Assembly (NCBI GenBank): GCA_944367415.1
Contig: CALVWN010000036.1
Span: forward strand, 1 to 37,501
Direction: 5' to 3'
Length of the DNA stretch: 37,501 nt
DNA from: an uncultured Clostridia bacterium
Lineage (GTDB): Bacteria > Bacillota > Clostridia > Christensenellales > Borkfalkiaceae
The notes under the pieces were generated by a model. It had not been told where the DNA came from and ran no database searches. It saw only the letters and a list, made by a program, of their open reading frames with translations. This document shows positions 8,412 to 16,416 of the stretch, in pieces. Made by a program: the position numbers and the translations under genes. Numbering within the stretch: position 1 is the first letter of the stretch; each line of letters starts with the position of its first letter.

Positions 8412-8436
8412 AATGCCGCCCGTGCGTTCGGGCGGC
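8412..8436 (-). terminator. Terminator after the macrodomain gene
   Basis: Arms GCCGCCCG (8415-8422) and CGGGCGGC (8429-8436) with a 6-base loop. On the minus strand it is followed by ATTTCTTGTTT, a weak T tract. It separates the macrodomain gene from glpK. Confidence 0.6.
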
Positions 8437-8441
8437 TTCGC

Positions 8442-9284
8442 TCAGACGAGCGAAAGGATCCTGCGATAGATCTCGGTATCCGAGTCGAGGAAGGTGTTGA
8501 AGATGACGTGCAATTTTACGTCGGAATGGCGCATCTTCCAGCGCAGCACCGCCCCCGTGGCGATCTCCGCCGCCTCCGCCTGCGGAAAGCTGAACACGCC
8601 CGTGGAGATACAGCAGAAGGCGACCGACGCAAGCCCCGCTTCCGCGGCAAGATCGAGGCATGCCTGATAGCAGGAGCGCAACATGGCGCGGTCGTTTTCC
8701 GTCACCTCCCGCCGCACCATCGGCCCCACCGTGTGCAGAACGTACTTCGAAGGCAGGTTATAAGCGCGCGTCAGTTTACAGTCGCCGCAGTCCTCCTCGT
8801 GCCCCTGCGCCGCGATGAGTTTGGCGCAGTCGTCGCGCAGCTGCATCCCGGCAGCCGAATGGATGACGTTGTCGATGCAGTTGTGATTGGGCAGAAAGCA
8901 TCCCAGAAGCCCCTTGTTGGCGGCATTGACGATGCCGTCCGCCGCAAGGCGCCTGATGTCGCCCTGCCAGAGAGAGATGCCGTTCTTCTGTCCGAGGCTC
9001 TCGGGCGAGACAATGCCGCGCTCGAGCGATTCCGTCCAGAAAAGTCTGTCCTGCACGGCGATCATCTCCGCAGGGAGCGGGTGCGCGGGACGCTCGTTCA
9101 TATAGGCGCGCACGAGCGCGCGCTTTTTTTCCGTCGTCGCGCTGAACGCCGCGATCATGCCGCGTTCACGCAGCAGCCATTTGAGGAGCGTTTCCGTCGC
9201 CTCCCGTTTCCCCTCCGCGTCGAGCGGCTCCGGCCGCCCGTAGGGCGTGAGGCTAATCACCGATCTCATCTGCTCGAGTGTCAC
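8442..9284 (-). CDS. Macrodomain protein-ADP-ribose hydrolase (zinc-dependent type)
   Basis: Removes ADP-ribose from proteins (family knowledge). 280 residues: an N-terminal lobe of ~95 residues typical of the bacterial zinc macrodomains, then the macrodomain with ISLWQGDIRRLAADGIVNAA, the Cys/His-rich segment LLGCFLPNHNCIDNVIHSAA, LPSKYVLHTVGP and CCISTGVFSFP. The Cys and His residues near GCFLPNHNC are of the kind that hold the active-site zinc. The start is GTG at 9282-9284, overlapping the stop of the hydratase (GTGA), with AAGGAG 8 bases upstream. In staphylococci and streptococci this family pairs with SirTM and a lipoylated GcvH-like protein; neither is present here. Its partner is an aconitase-like enzyme instead. 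Confidence 0.88.
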   Translation of the reverse strand: MTLEQMRSVISLTPYGRPEPLDAEGKREATETLLKWLLRERGMIAAFSATTEKKRALVRAYMNERPAHPLPAEMIAVQDRLFWTESLERGIVSPESLGQKNGISLWQGDIRRLAADGIVNAANKGLLGCFLPNHNCIDNVIHSAAGMQLRDDCAKLIAAQGHEEDCGDCKLTRAYNLPSKYVLHTVGPMVRREVTENDRAMLRSCYQACLDLAAEAGLASVAFCCISTGVFSFPQAEAAEIATGAVLRWKMRHSDVKLHVIFNTFLDSDTEIYRRILSLV

Positions 9285-11512
9285 TTTGCAAGCTCCTTAT
9301 TGTAATTGATGAGGCAGCCGTCGAGAAGGATGCGCCGCTCCTCCTGCGTGAGCGCGCCCGTCTCCAGCACGATGTCGCGCGTCTTTCCGCGCGAGATGAC
9401 GGTCGCGACGAACCGCTCTTCGCCCGCAGCGATCCCCTCCGCAATGTCCGGGATGTACAGATAGTCGCCCACCCTGACCCCCGCCTGCTTGCAGGTGAAG
9501 GGAAGCATCCCCCAGTTGATGAGGTTGGAGCGGTAGCGCTTGGTGGCGTACTCCTTGCAGATGTTTGCGACGCCGCCCAGCACGCGCTGACAGGACGCCG
9601 CCTGTTCGCGCGCCGAACCGTCGCCCGGCTTGTTGGAGACGACGACGCTGCCGTAGATCGTTCCCTCGCCCGGCACAAAGTCCCCCAGCTCGCGCAGCAC
9701 CTTTTCGGGAAGCGCGCCCGTCTTGCGGCGCTCCGCCTCGTCTGCGGCGACCGCCTTGGCGCGCCCGACGTAGGCAGGATCCTTGCGCGAGAGCGCAAAC
9801 TCCGCCAGCTTCATGGGATTGGAGCGGTAGGAGGAAGTCTCCCCCGAGGGAATGAGTTCGTCCGTCGTCGTGACCGCGTCGTGCAGCACGGAGACCACCT
9901 TCATCAGAAGATGCTTTCCGAGTGCGATCTGTTCGGGCCAGTCGGCGATGTTGGGGCCGTAGACGAGTTCGACGTCCGGCTGCGGGTTGCCGATGCCGTG
10001 ATAGACGCGGTTTTCGTAAATTTTACCGTCGTAATGATACTTTTTGACGCGCTTGTTGTATGCATAGTCGAGCGCCGACGTGAGCACGCCGCCGTTTGCC
10101 GCCGTCGCTGCAATGGAACGCGCGTCCATGAGGGCGACCGCCGCGAGCTGTCCCTGCGCGGGCTTGCTGCCCTCGCGGTTTTCAAAGTTGCGCGTCGTAT
10201 GGCGCACGGAAAGTCCGTTGTTGGCGGGAACGTCTCCCGCGCCGAAGCAGGGGCCGCAGAAAGCCGTCTTGACGACGGCGCCCGCCTCCATGAGCGCGGA
10301 CGTATAGCCCGCGTCCGTGAGCGCCTTGTAAACGGGTTGGGAGGCGGGATAGACGGAGAGCGAAAATTCGCCCGTGCCGATGCTCTTGCCGCGCAGGATC
10401 TCTGCCGCCTCGGCGACGTTCTCGTAGCCGCCGCCCGCGCACCCGACGATGACGCCCTGCGTGACATACACTTTGCCGTCCTTCACTTTGTCGGTGAGCG
10501 TGAAGCTGTCATCCCCCTTGATCTTTCTGCCCTGTTCCTCCGCCGCCCGCAGAAGCTCGACGGGATGTTCGAGGAACTCGCGGATGGTGTAGGCATTGGA
10601 GGGATGGAAGGGCAGCGCGATCATCGGCTCGACGCGGGAGAGATCGATGATGACCGCACCGTCGTAGTAGGCGGGCTGCGCCGCCTTCATCTCGGCATAG
10701 TCCCCCTCTCTGCCGTGTTCTTTGAGGTACTCGCGCGTCTTTTCATCCGTCTCCCAGACGGAGGAAAGACAGGTCGTCTCCGTCGTCCTGACGTCGATGC
10801 CGATGCGGTAGTCCATCGAGAGGTTGGCAATGCCGGGCCCGATGAATTCGAGGATCTTGTTCTTGACGAAGCCGCTCGCAAACGTCGCCTTGACGAGGGC
10901 GAGCGCCACGTCCTGCGGCCCCACACCCTTGCGCAGCTTTCCCTTGAGGTAGACCGCGATGACCTCGGGGCGCGCGACGTCGTACGTCTGCCGGAGCAGC
11001 TGTTTGACAAGCTCCGGCCCCCCTTCGCCGACGGCGAGGGTGCCGAGCGCGCCGTAACGGGTGTGCGAATCGGAGCCGAGGATCATTGCCCCGCACTTCG
11101 CCGCGCACTCGCGCATATACTGATGGATAACGGCGAGATGGGCGGGCACATAGTCGCCGCCGTATTTCTTCGCCGCGGAGAGACCGAATACATGGTCGTC
11201 CTCGTTGATCGTTCCCCCCACCGCGCACAGCGAGTTGTGGCAGTTGGTGAGCGTGTAGGGAATGGGGAAGGAGGAAAGTCCGCTCGCCTTCGCAGTCTGG
11301 ATGATGCCGACGTAGGTGATGTCGTGCGAGACGATGGCGTCGAAGCGCAGTCTGAGATGCTCCTCGTCGCCGACGTTGTGCGCCTTTAAGATGGCATAGG
11401 AGAGCGTATTTTTCTCCGCTCTCTCCTTCTTGTCCGACGTATAAAATGCCTGCGATTGCTTGACGATGCGGCCGTCCAGATAGTAGACGCCCTGTCTTAT
11501 GAGCTTGACCAT
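9281..11512 (-). CDS. Aconitase-family hydratase (YbhJ-like)
   Basis: Large 4Fe-4S (de)hydratase-like protein, 743 residues, resembling the poorly characterised YbhJ branch rather than true aconitase. ILGSDSHTRYGALGTLAVGEGG is the aconitase substrate-binding segment. Candidate cluster cysteines are in VIVGCAGGGYEN and the C-x2-C of TAFCGPCFGAGD. The C-terminal swivelling domain has GDGSAREQAA and KRYRSNLINWGMLPF, where the arginines usually hold substrate carboxylates. GGAGGGAG precedes the ATG. It overlaps the macrodomain gene by GTGA. The substrate is unknown; the annotation should stay at hydratase, not citrate/isocitrate. Confidence 0.85.
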   Translation of the reverse strand: MVKLIRQGVYYLDGRIVKQSQAFYTSDKKERAEKNTLSYAILKAHNVGDEEHLRLRFDAIVSHDITYVGIIQTAKASGLSSFPIPYTLTNCHNSLCAVGGTINEDDHVFGLSAAKKYGGDYVPAHLAVIHQYMRECAAKCGAMILGSDSHTRYGALGTLAVGEGGPELVKQLLRQTYDVARPEVIAVYLKGKLRKGVGPQDVALALVKATFASGFVKNKILEFIGPGIANLSMDYRIGIDVRTTETTCLSSVWETDEKTREYLKEHGREGDYAEMKAAQPAYYDGAVIIDLSRVEPMIALPFHPSNAYTIREFLEHPVELLRAAEEQGRKIKGDDSFTLTDKVKDGKVYVTQGVIVGCAGGGYENVAEAAEILRGKSIGTGEFSLSVYPASQPVYKALTDAGYTSALMEAGAVVKTAFCGPCFGAGDVPANNGLSVRHTTRNFENREGSKPAQGQLAAVALMDARSIAATAANGGVLTSALDYAYNKRVKKYHYDGKIYENRVYHGIGNPQPDVELVYGPNIADWPEQIALGKHLLMKVVSVLHDAVTTTDELIPSGETSSYRSNPMKLAEFALSRKDPAYVGRAKAVAADEAERRKTGALPEKVLRELGDFVPGEGTIYGSVVVSNKPGDGSAREQAASCQRVLGGVANICKEYATKRYRSNLINWGMLPFTCKQAGVRVGDYLYIPDIAEGIAAGEERFVATVISRGKTRDIVLETGALTQEERRILLDGCLINYNKELAK

Positions 11513-11541
11513 TGCGCTCCCTCCGTGTGTATATTATCTCT

Positions 11542-11570
11542 ATTATACTTGATTTCGTCCGATTTTTCAA
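11542..11570 (-). promoter_or_regulatory. Sigma-A promoter of the hydratase-macrodomain operon
   Basis: Minus strand: -35 TTGAAA (11565-11570), 17-base spacer, -10 TATAAT (11542-11547). The start codon is ~30 bases downstream. Confidence 0.78.
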
Positions 11571-11671
11571 GTGTTCGGCGAAAAGAAGCGCCCGCGGCGC
11601 GCAAAAAACTTTTTTCCTGTGCCGTCCGAAACGGCGCAATATGAAATTTTCCGCCATCCGCGCCGCCCCTC

Positions 11672-11700
11672 TTGCTTTTTTCAGGGAGATTTGCTATACT
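11672..11700 (+). promoter_or_regulatory. Sigma-A promoter abutting the 11707 start codon
   Basis: -35 TTGCTT (11672-11677), 17-base spacer, -10 TATACT (11695-11700). Only GTTGTC separates the -10 from the ATG, so the predicted +1 is the A of ATG. Confidence 0.7.
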
Positions 11701-11706
11701 GTTGTC

Positions 11707-12306
11707 ATGAAAAAGAACCAGACGATCTGTCCCTCCGAGACGCCCGAGGTGATCGCGCCCGAACTTCCCAAAAAAGAGATGCCCGTGCGCACGGAACAGC
11801 AGCCCTCCTCCCGCCCCGTCACGCGCTATAAATTCCGGTTTTCCATCCTCATCCTGTGTGTGCTGGGTGCGGGTCTGGCGCTCTGTCTCGCCGCCATCGG
11901 ACTGACGACCTGGCAGCTTGCCGACTTTTTGCAGGCGGGAAGTCCGGGCAGCGCGGCGCAATGGCTCAAGTTCGCCCTGCTCTATCTCGTAAGCGGATCG
12001 CTCGCCGTCATCATCATCGCCCTGCTCATCCGCTCCGAATACCTTCTGACGGGCAAAGAACTTGTCCTCGCCTTCGGGTTCATCCGGATGCGCTATCCGC
12101 TCGAGAGCATCCTCTCCGTCCATCTTTTTAAGGGAGCGGGAAAACTTGCCGTCTACTTCAGCGACGAAAAGAACAAATACATGGCGATCGTCATCAGGGA
12201 ATCGCTCTACGAGACGTTCGTCAAAGATCTTCTCTCGCGCAGCGAACGCATCGCCTTCTCCTTCTCCACCGCCGAGGAAGAGGAGGAATTCAAAAAGAAA
12301 AAATAA
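11707..12306 (+). CDS. Two-TM membrane protein with PH-like C-terminal domain, function unknown
   Basis: 199 residues. A Pro/Glu-rich cytoplasmic-type N-terminus (~45 residues) leads to two hydrophobic helices (about residues 43-65 and 85-106). A basic/beta-strand-rich tail follows, with SEYLLTGKELVLAFGFIRMR and MRYPLESILSV, resembling the bacterial PH-like (bPH) arrangement seen after paired TM helices. It ends in an acidic then Lys-rich tail. The frame is open upstream to 11512, but that sequence contains the promoter; the ATG at 11707 is the first start after the -10 and lacks a Shine-Dalgarno. It is a single-gene unit ending in a terminator. No function is assigned; the PH-like reading is an inference from pattern. 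Confidence 0.7.
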   Translation: MKKNQTICPSETPEVIAPELPKKEMPVRTEQQPSSRPVTRYKFRFSILILCVLGAGLALCLAAIGLTTWQLADFLQAGSPGSAAQWLKFALLYLVSGSLAVIIIALLIRSEYLLTGKELVLAFGFIRMRYPLESILSVHLFKGAGKLAVYFSDEKNKYMAIVIRESLYETFVKDLLSRSERIAFSFSTAEEEEEFKKKK

Positions 12307-12335
12307 AAAAACGGGACGCGCAGTCCCGTTTTTTT
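12304..12335. terminator. Bidirectional intrinsic terminator
   Basis: Arms ACGGGAC (12311-12317) and GTCCCGT (12323-12329), loop GCGCA, with A6 before and T7 after. It serves the 11707 gene and the convergent SDR gene, whose stop (12334-12336) lies in the T run. Confidence 0.85.
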
Positions 12336-13119
12336 AATAGGCTTCCTTCTCCGTCTTTGACCACATCTTCGCGATCAATCTCATGCGCACGGAGAGCGGC
12401 ACGAGGTGCATGAGGATGTAGAGCAATTTGTTCCAGCCGCCGATCACGACGCGCCGGCGGTTGCGCGCCGCCGCCCGCAGCGCCCGCGCCGCCACCCGCT
12501 CGGGCGGGAGCGCGGAGACTCTTCCGAACCACCCGTGCGCGGCGATGTTCTCCCGGATGTCCTCCCGCGTGGGAATACCGCCCGGCAGCACGACCGTCAC
12601 GCCGGCGCGCCCCCGCCACTCGGTGTGAAGCGCCATGCAGTAGTGCTCGAGCGCCTTTTTGGAGGCGCTGTACAGCGCGAAATAGGGCATGGGCGTGACG
12701 CCCGACATACTGCCGACGGCAAGGATCTCGAGGGATGGCCCGCGGCGCGCAAAGACGCCGCGCATGAGCGAGACGGCGCCTTCAAAATTGACGCGTGCCT
12801 GCGCGGAGAGTTTTTCTTCGGAATATTTTTCCGCCGCCTTCTGCGTGTCGATGCCCGCGACGTAGACGAGGCGGGAAAAGCGCACCCCCTGCCTGTCCGC
12901 AAACGCAAAGAGCGCCGTGCGCTGCGCGCTGTCCGAAAGGTCGCACGCAAACGTGAGCAATGCAAGCGAAGGATACGCCTCGGCAAGCGATCGCGCCAGC
13001 GCCCCGAGCCGCTCCGCGCTGCGTCCGGTGAGAAAGAGCGACTCTCCCCGCTCCGCCAGAAGGCGCACGAACGCCCCGCCCAATCCGCCGCACGCGCCCG
13101 TCACAAGCGTGTACCCCAT
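12334..13119 (-). CDS. Short-chain dehydrogenase/reductase
   Basis: NAD(P)-dependent Rossmann-fold oxidoreductase, 261 residues. It shows TGACGGLGGAF (cofactor glycine motif, residues ~7-17), CDLSD, YVAG in place of NNAG, the serine in VGSMSG, and catalytic YSASK (Y and K). The C-terminus carries a hydrophobic segment (KLLYILMHLVPLSV), as in the DltE/YqjQ-like SDRs that associate with membranes or lipids. AAGGAG lies within the end of the LysR gene and the ATG is 2 bases after that stop, so the pair is one operon. The LysR protein may regulate it. The substrate is unknown. Confidence 0.85.
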   Translation of the reverse strand: MGYTLVTGACGGLGGAFVRLLAERGESLFLTGRSAERLGALARSLAEAYPSLALLTFACDLSDSAQRTALFAFADRQGVRFSRLVYVAGIDTQKAAEKYSEEKLSAQARVNFEGAVSLMRGVFARRGPSLEILAVGSMSGVTPMPYFALYSASKKALEHYCMALHTEWRGRAGVTVVLPGGIPTREDIRENIAAHGWFGRVSALPPERVAARALRAAARNRRRVVIGGWNKLLYILMHLVPLSVRMRLIAKMWSKTEKEAY

Positions 13120-13121
13120 CT

Positions 13122-14015
13122 TCAGCGCTCCTTACGCAGGAGATTGATGAAGGCGCGAAGGGAATACGGCGTGTTGGCATCCTTCGGCACCGCCAGCCCC
13201 ACCGACCGCGAGGGCATGGCAGGCCTGACGTTGAGTTCGAAGAGTTCGCCGTCGCGCAGACGGCGCTGCGCGTATTCGCGCGGAAGACATCCGATGCCCA
13301 TGCCGTCCGTCACCAACCGCTTCATAAAGTCCCAGCTCCCCACTTCCACGGCGGGAACGAGTCTGGCGCCCAGGCTCTCGGCAAAATGGTCGACGGCGGC
13401 GCGTGCCACCGTGTTTTCCTCCAGAAGCAGCAGCGGATAGTCCTGCAGATCCCATACGGTGAGTTCCTTTCCCTTGAGATCGGAAAACGCTTCGCCCGCA
13501 AGAAATACGTCGTTAAGCAGGGCGACGGTATCCGTGATGACGATGCCGTCATCGGGCGGGATAGGCAGGTTCAGAAAGCCGACGTCGCAGCGGTCGGTCT
13601 TGAGAAACTCGATGATGCGGGGTGAAACATCGGAGATGAGTTCGATCTTCACCTGCGGACACGCCTTGTGGTATGCGACGATCTTTTCCGCAAGGATATA
13701 CTGAAAGATGGTCTCGGAAGCGCCGATGCGCAGCGTTCCCGTGGCGCTGTTCTGCAGTTCGGAGAGCTTATCCTCCACGCCGTTCAGGAGGCGCAGCGCG
13801 CGGGCGACGTCGGGGTAGATGAGCTCTCCGCCCTGTTTGGAGAGTTCCATGCCCTTGTGCAGGCGGTTGAAGAGCGGGGTGCCGAGCTGCGTCTCCAGCT
13901 GTTTGATCGCCTGCGAAACGGCGGGCTGGGAGATATAGAGTTCCTCCGCCGCCTTGGTCAGGCTGCCGCACCGCGCGACCGTATAAAATACTTTATAGAG
14001 TTCCAGATTGACCAT
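13122..14015 (-). CDS. LysR-family transcriptional regulator
   Basis: 297 residues, the standard LysR length. An N-terminal winged helix-turn-helix (residues ~1-60: YKVFYTVARCGSLTKAAEEL, ISQPAVSQAIKQLETQLG, LFNRLHKGMELSKQG) is followed by a periplasmic-binding-protein-like effector domain with TLRIGASETIFQYILAEKI. GAGGA precedes the ATG. It lies 30 bases after mnmE with no terminator between and is coupled to the SDR gene. LysR genes are more often divergent from their target, so autoregulation within this operon is uncertain. The ligand is unknown. Confidence 0.88.
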   Translation of the reverse strand: MVNLELYKVFYTVARCGSLTKAAEELYISQPAVSQAIKQLETQLGTPLFNRLHKGMELSKQGGELIYPDVARALRLLNGVEDKLSELQNSATGTLRIGASETIFQYILAEKIVAYHKACPQVKIELISDVSPRIIEFLKTDRCDVGFLNLPIPPDDGIVITDTVALLNDVFLAGEAFSDLKGKELTVWDLQDYPLLLLEENTVARAAVDHFAESLGARLVPAVEVGSWDFMKRLVTDGMGIGCLPREYAQRRLRDGELFELNVRPAMPSRSVGLAVPKDANTPYSLRAFINLLRKER

Positions 14016-14045
14016 TCGTTTCCTCGCTCAAAATTTTGTGTCTCA

Positions 14046-15332
14046 TCATTTTCCGACGCAGAACCTGGAAAAAATTTCATCGATGATGCTCTCGTTCGCC
14101 GTCTCGCCCGAGATCGCGCCCAGCGCCTCCCATGCGCGGCGGACGTCCTCCGCATACAGCTCGCCCGGCTCCGTCTTTACCGCGCGCAGCGCCTCTTTCA
14201 CCGCGTCCGACGCCGCAAGCAGGGCGCGGTAATGTCGTTCGGAGAGCAGGAACGCATCGTCGTTTTCCCGCCCGAACCCCCTTTCGTAGAGCAGAGCGCG
14301 CAGATCGTCCAGCCCCTCCCCCGTGACGGAAGAGACCAGGACGTCGCAGCCGCCGCGGCGTGCGAGGTCGCTCTTTGCGCCCACCGTGATGACGGGCGTC
14401 CCGGCGGGGAAGTCGGGCGCGGGCGCCTCATCCCGGAGCCAGACGATGACGTCCGCTCCCCGGATGGCATCCTTTGCCCTGCGCACCCCCTCCTGTTCGA
14501 CCTTGTCCGCGCTCTCGCGCAGCCCCGCCGTGTCCGTCAGAAGAAAGTTGACGCCGCAAATCTCGAGGACGCCCTCGTTGAGATCGCGCGTGGTACCCGG
14601 CACGTCCGACACGATGGCGCGGTCATATCCCAAAAGCGCGTTGAGCAGGCTGCTCTTTCCCGCATTCGGCGCGCCGACGAGGGCGACGCGCACGCCGGAC
14701 TTGATCTTACGTCCGGCAGAGTACTGTGCAAGCAGCGCTGAAAGGCGTTGTCCGACATGAGAAAGGCGCGTTTCGATCGCTTCGCGCGCATCGGCATCGA
14801 GATCCTCCTCGGGATAGTCGAGGTCGGCGTCCACCTGTGCAAGGCACTCGGTGAGCTGCGCCTGCAGCTGCGTGCCGAGGCGCGTGAGCTTCTCGCTGTA
14901 GAGCAGATACCCCGCCCGCACCTGCGCCTCGGAGGAGGCGGAGATCATCTCCCCCAGTCCCTCCGCCGCAGAGAGCGAGAGCTTGCCGTTGAGGTATGCC
15001 CTGCGCGTAAATTCGCCGCGCTCCGCCATGCGTGCGCCGAGCTGAAGGGTGCGCCGCAGCACTCCGCGCGCGATCTCCGTTCCGCCGTGGCAGTGCAGCT
15101 CCACGACGTCCTCGCCCGTAAACGACCGGGGCGCGCGGAAATAGACGCACATGCCGTAGTCGCGGAATGCTCCCGCGTCGATGACGCCCGGGTACATGAC
15201 GTTTGGCTGAAACTCTCCCCGGCGGGAGAACATTTTTTTTGCGGTCTCGAGCGCGCCCTCCCCGCTCATGCGGACGACGGCGATCCCCGCTGCTCCGCTC
15301 GCCGTAGCGATTGCCGAGATCAGATCATTCAT
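14046..15332 (-). CDS. mnmE: tRNA uridine-5-carboxymethylaminomethyl modification GTPase
   Basis: With MnmG, modifies U34 of tRNAs reading two-codon boxes. 428 residues, somewhat short for the family (~450-460). N-terminal formyl-THF-binding domain (AIATASGAAGIAVVRMSG, FTGEDVVELHCHGG, GEFTRRAYLNGKL), helical domain, and inserted G domain with P-loop GAPNAGKSS (220-228), TTRD, DTAGLRE and a G4 motif that reads AKSD (319-322) where NKxD is expected. The C-terminus FCVGK carries the conserved cysteine (usual FCIGK). No good Shine-Dalgarno is seen before the ATG. It has its own promoter and a leader of ~70 bases. thdF/mnmG neighbours are not in view. Confidence 0.94.
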   Translation of the reverse strand: MNDLISAIATASGAAGIAVVRMSGEGALETAKKMFSRRGEFQPNVMYPGVIDAGAFRDYGMCVYFRAPRSFTGEDVVELHCHGGTEIARGVLRRTLQLGARMAERGEFTRRAYLNGKLSLSAAEGLGEMISASSEAQVRAGYLLYSEKLTRLGTQLQAQLTECLAQVDADLDYPEEDLDADAREAIETRLSHVGQRLSALLAQYSAGRKIKSGVRVALVGAPNAGKSSLLNALLGYDRAIVSDVPGTTRDLNEGVLEICGVNFLLTDTAGLRESADKVEQEGVRRAKDAIRGADVIVWLRDEAPAPDFPAGTPVITVGAKSDLARRGGCDVLVSSVTGEGLDDLRALLYERGFGRENDDAFLLSERHYRALLAASDAVKEALRAVKTEPGELYAEDVRRAWEALGAISGETANESIIDEIFSRFCVGK

Positions 15333-15401
15333 CTTAACTTATATGTGCAGGGTGTCCTGCCCCTCTTTTTGCTTTTTTCTATAACTTTCACTGATACTGA
15401 T

Positions 15402-15429
15402 ATTATAGCACACTTTTATAAAAATGCAA
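15402..15429 (-). promoter_or_regulatory. Sigma-A promoter of mnmE
   Basis: Minus strand: -35 TTGCAT (15424-15429), 16-base spacer, -10 TATAAT (15402-15407). The leader contains a small hairpin (GCAGG/CCTGC, 15347-15360). Confidence 0.7.
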
Positions 15430-15492
15430 ATGTTTCTCAAAAAATCACGGCAGTTTTCACAAGAAAACCACCGTGTCTTTCAGCTGTGTATC

Positions 15493-16407
15493 TCAAAAGT
15501 CGGGGAAAGGATCGTCTCCGCCCGAATTGCCCGAATTTCCGGCATTGTTCGCGCCGTCCGCGGTTCCGCTGCCGGGAGAGGCGCCGCCGAAATCGGAGAA
15601 GGGTTCGTCCTGCGGCGCGGCGCCCGCGCCGCCCGTGCGGTTGCCGTCCGCATCATATCCGCCCTGTCCGTAGGGGCCATACATTCCGCCGCTGCGGCGG
15701 GCATACTCCTCCATCCGCCTGCGCATATACGCGTCATAGTCAACGGGCGTATTGTTGCGCACCGCAAAGATCACCAGCCCGCGCAGGGGCAGCACCGCAC
15801 AGAGGAAAGTCATGAGGAAGGGACTGCGCGCATAATATTTGCGGAAGAAGGCGTAGAACAGCGTACACAAAAAGAAGATGAGAACGAGATAGGAGATGGT
15901 GTTGACCCATGTGAGGACGGTATCCGCAACGATCATCCACCGCAGGCCGAGCGGCACCCGCTTCACCTCGAGATAGATCCCGATAAATTCACCCGATTCA
16001 TTGAATTGTTCAACGAAATAATCCGGCTGATAGAGTGCAAACTGCACCACGAGCGCGAAGACGTTGATGGCGACATAGACAAGTTCCGTAATCATCGCAT
16101 ACAGGCCGGCGCGTTTCATCTTCTGCCCGAACACGCGCGTCTCCCCCGCGAGTTTTCCCGCATACCACGTGTTGGCAAAGGGCAGAAAGGCGAGCCAGGA
16201 GTGCTTCATGCCGACCTTTTTCGCCATCGCGCGCATCCCGAGCCCGCCGAGCACGAGACAGATGAGGTACAGCCCCGCCGCAACGCCGACGCTGATATAG
16301 AGAATGCGCAGGACGATCTGCACATATTCCGCCGCCGGGGAGACAGTTGCCACCGTGAAATACTCGGTGAAGATCTGCACCACATTGATCCAGTCAAAAA
16401 ATTCCAT
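15493..16407 (-). CDS. Multi-pass membrane protein with Gly/Asn/Ser-rich tail, function unknown
   Basis: 304 residues. About five hydrophobic segments are visible (near residues 30-55, 100-125, 165-190, 195-215), with the small-residue-rich cytoplasmic stretch MKHSWLAFLPFANTWYAGK between the first two. That FLPxANxWxxG pattern is common in uncharacterised Bacillota membrane proteins. The last ~75 residues are low-complexity (GGMYGPYGQGGYDADGN, then Gly/Asn/Ser repeats, ending DDPFPDF). AAGGAG lies 7 bases before the ATG. The gene follows truA by 9 bases and probably ends the ECF operon; mnmE has its own promoter downstream. No function is assigned. Confidence 0.75.
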   Translation of the reverse strand: MEFFDWINVVQIFTEYFTVATVSPAAEYVQIVLRILYISVGVAAGLYLICLVLGGLGMRAMAKKVGMKHSWLAFLPFANTWYAGKLAGETRVFGQKMKRAGLYAMITELVYVAINVFALVVQFALYQPDYFVEQFNESGEFIGIYLEVKRVPLGLRWMIVADTVLTWVNTISYLVLIFFLCTLFYAFFRKYYARSPFLMTFLCAVLPLRGLVIFAVRNNTPVDYDAYMRRRMEEYARRSGGMYGPYGQGGYDADGNRTGGAGAAPQDEPFSDFGGASPGSGTADGANNAGNSGNSGGDDPFPDF

Positions 16408-16416
16408 AGTTACTCC

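Noticed and set aside
9278-11389. 703-codon plus-strand open frame
   Set aside because: Antisense to the aconitase-family hydratase.
15333-15401. Riboswitch in the mnmE leader
   Set aside because: About 70 bases with only one 5-base-pair hairpin; no conserved riboswitch features are visible.
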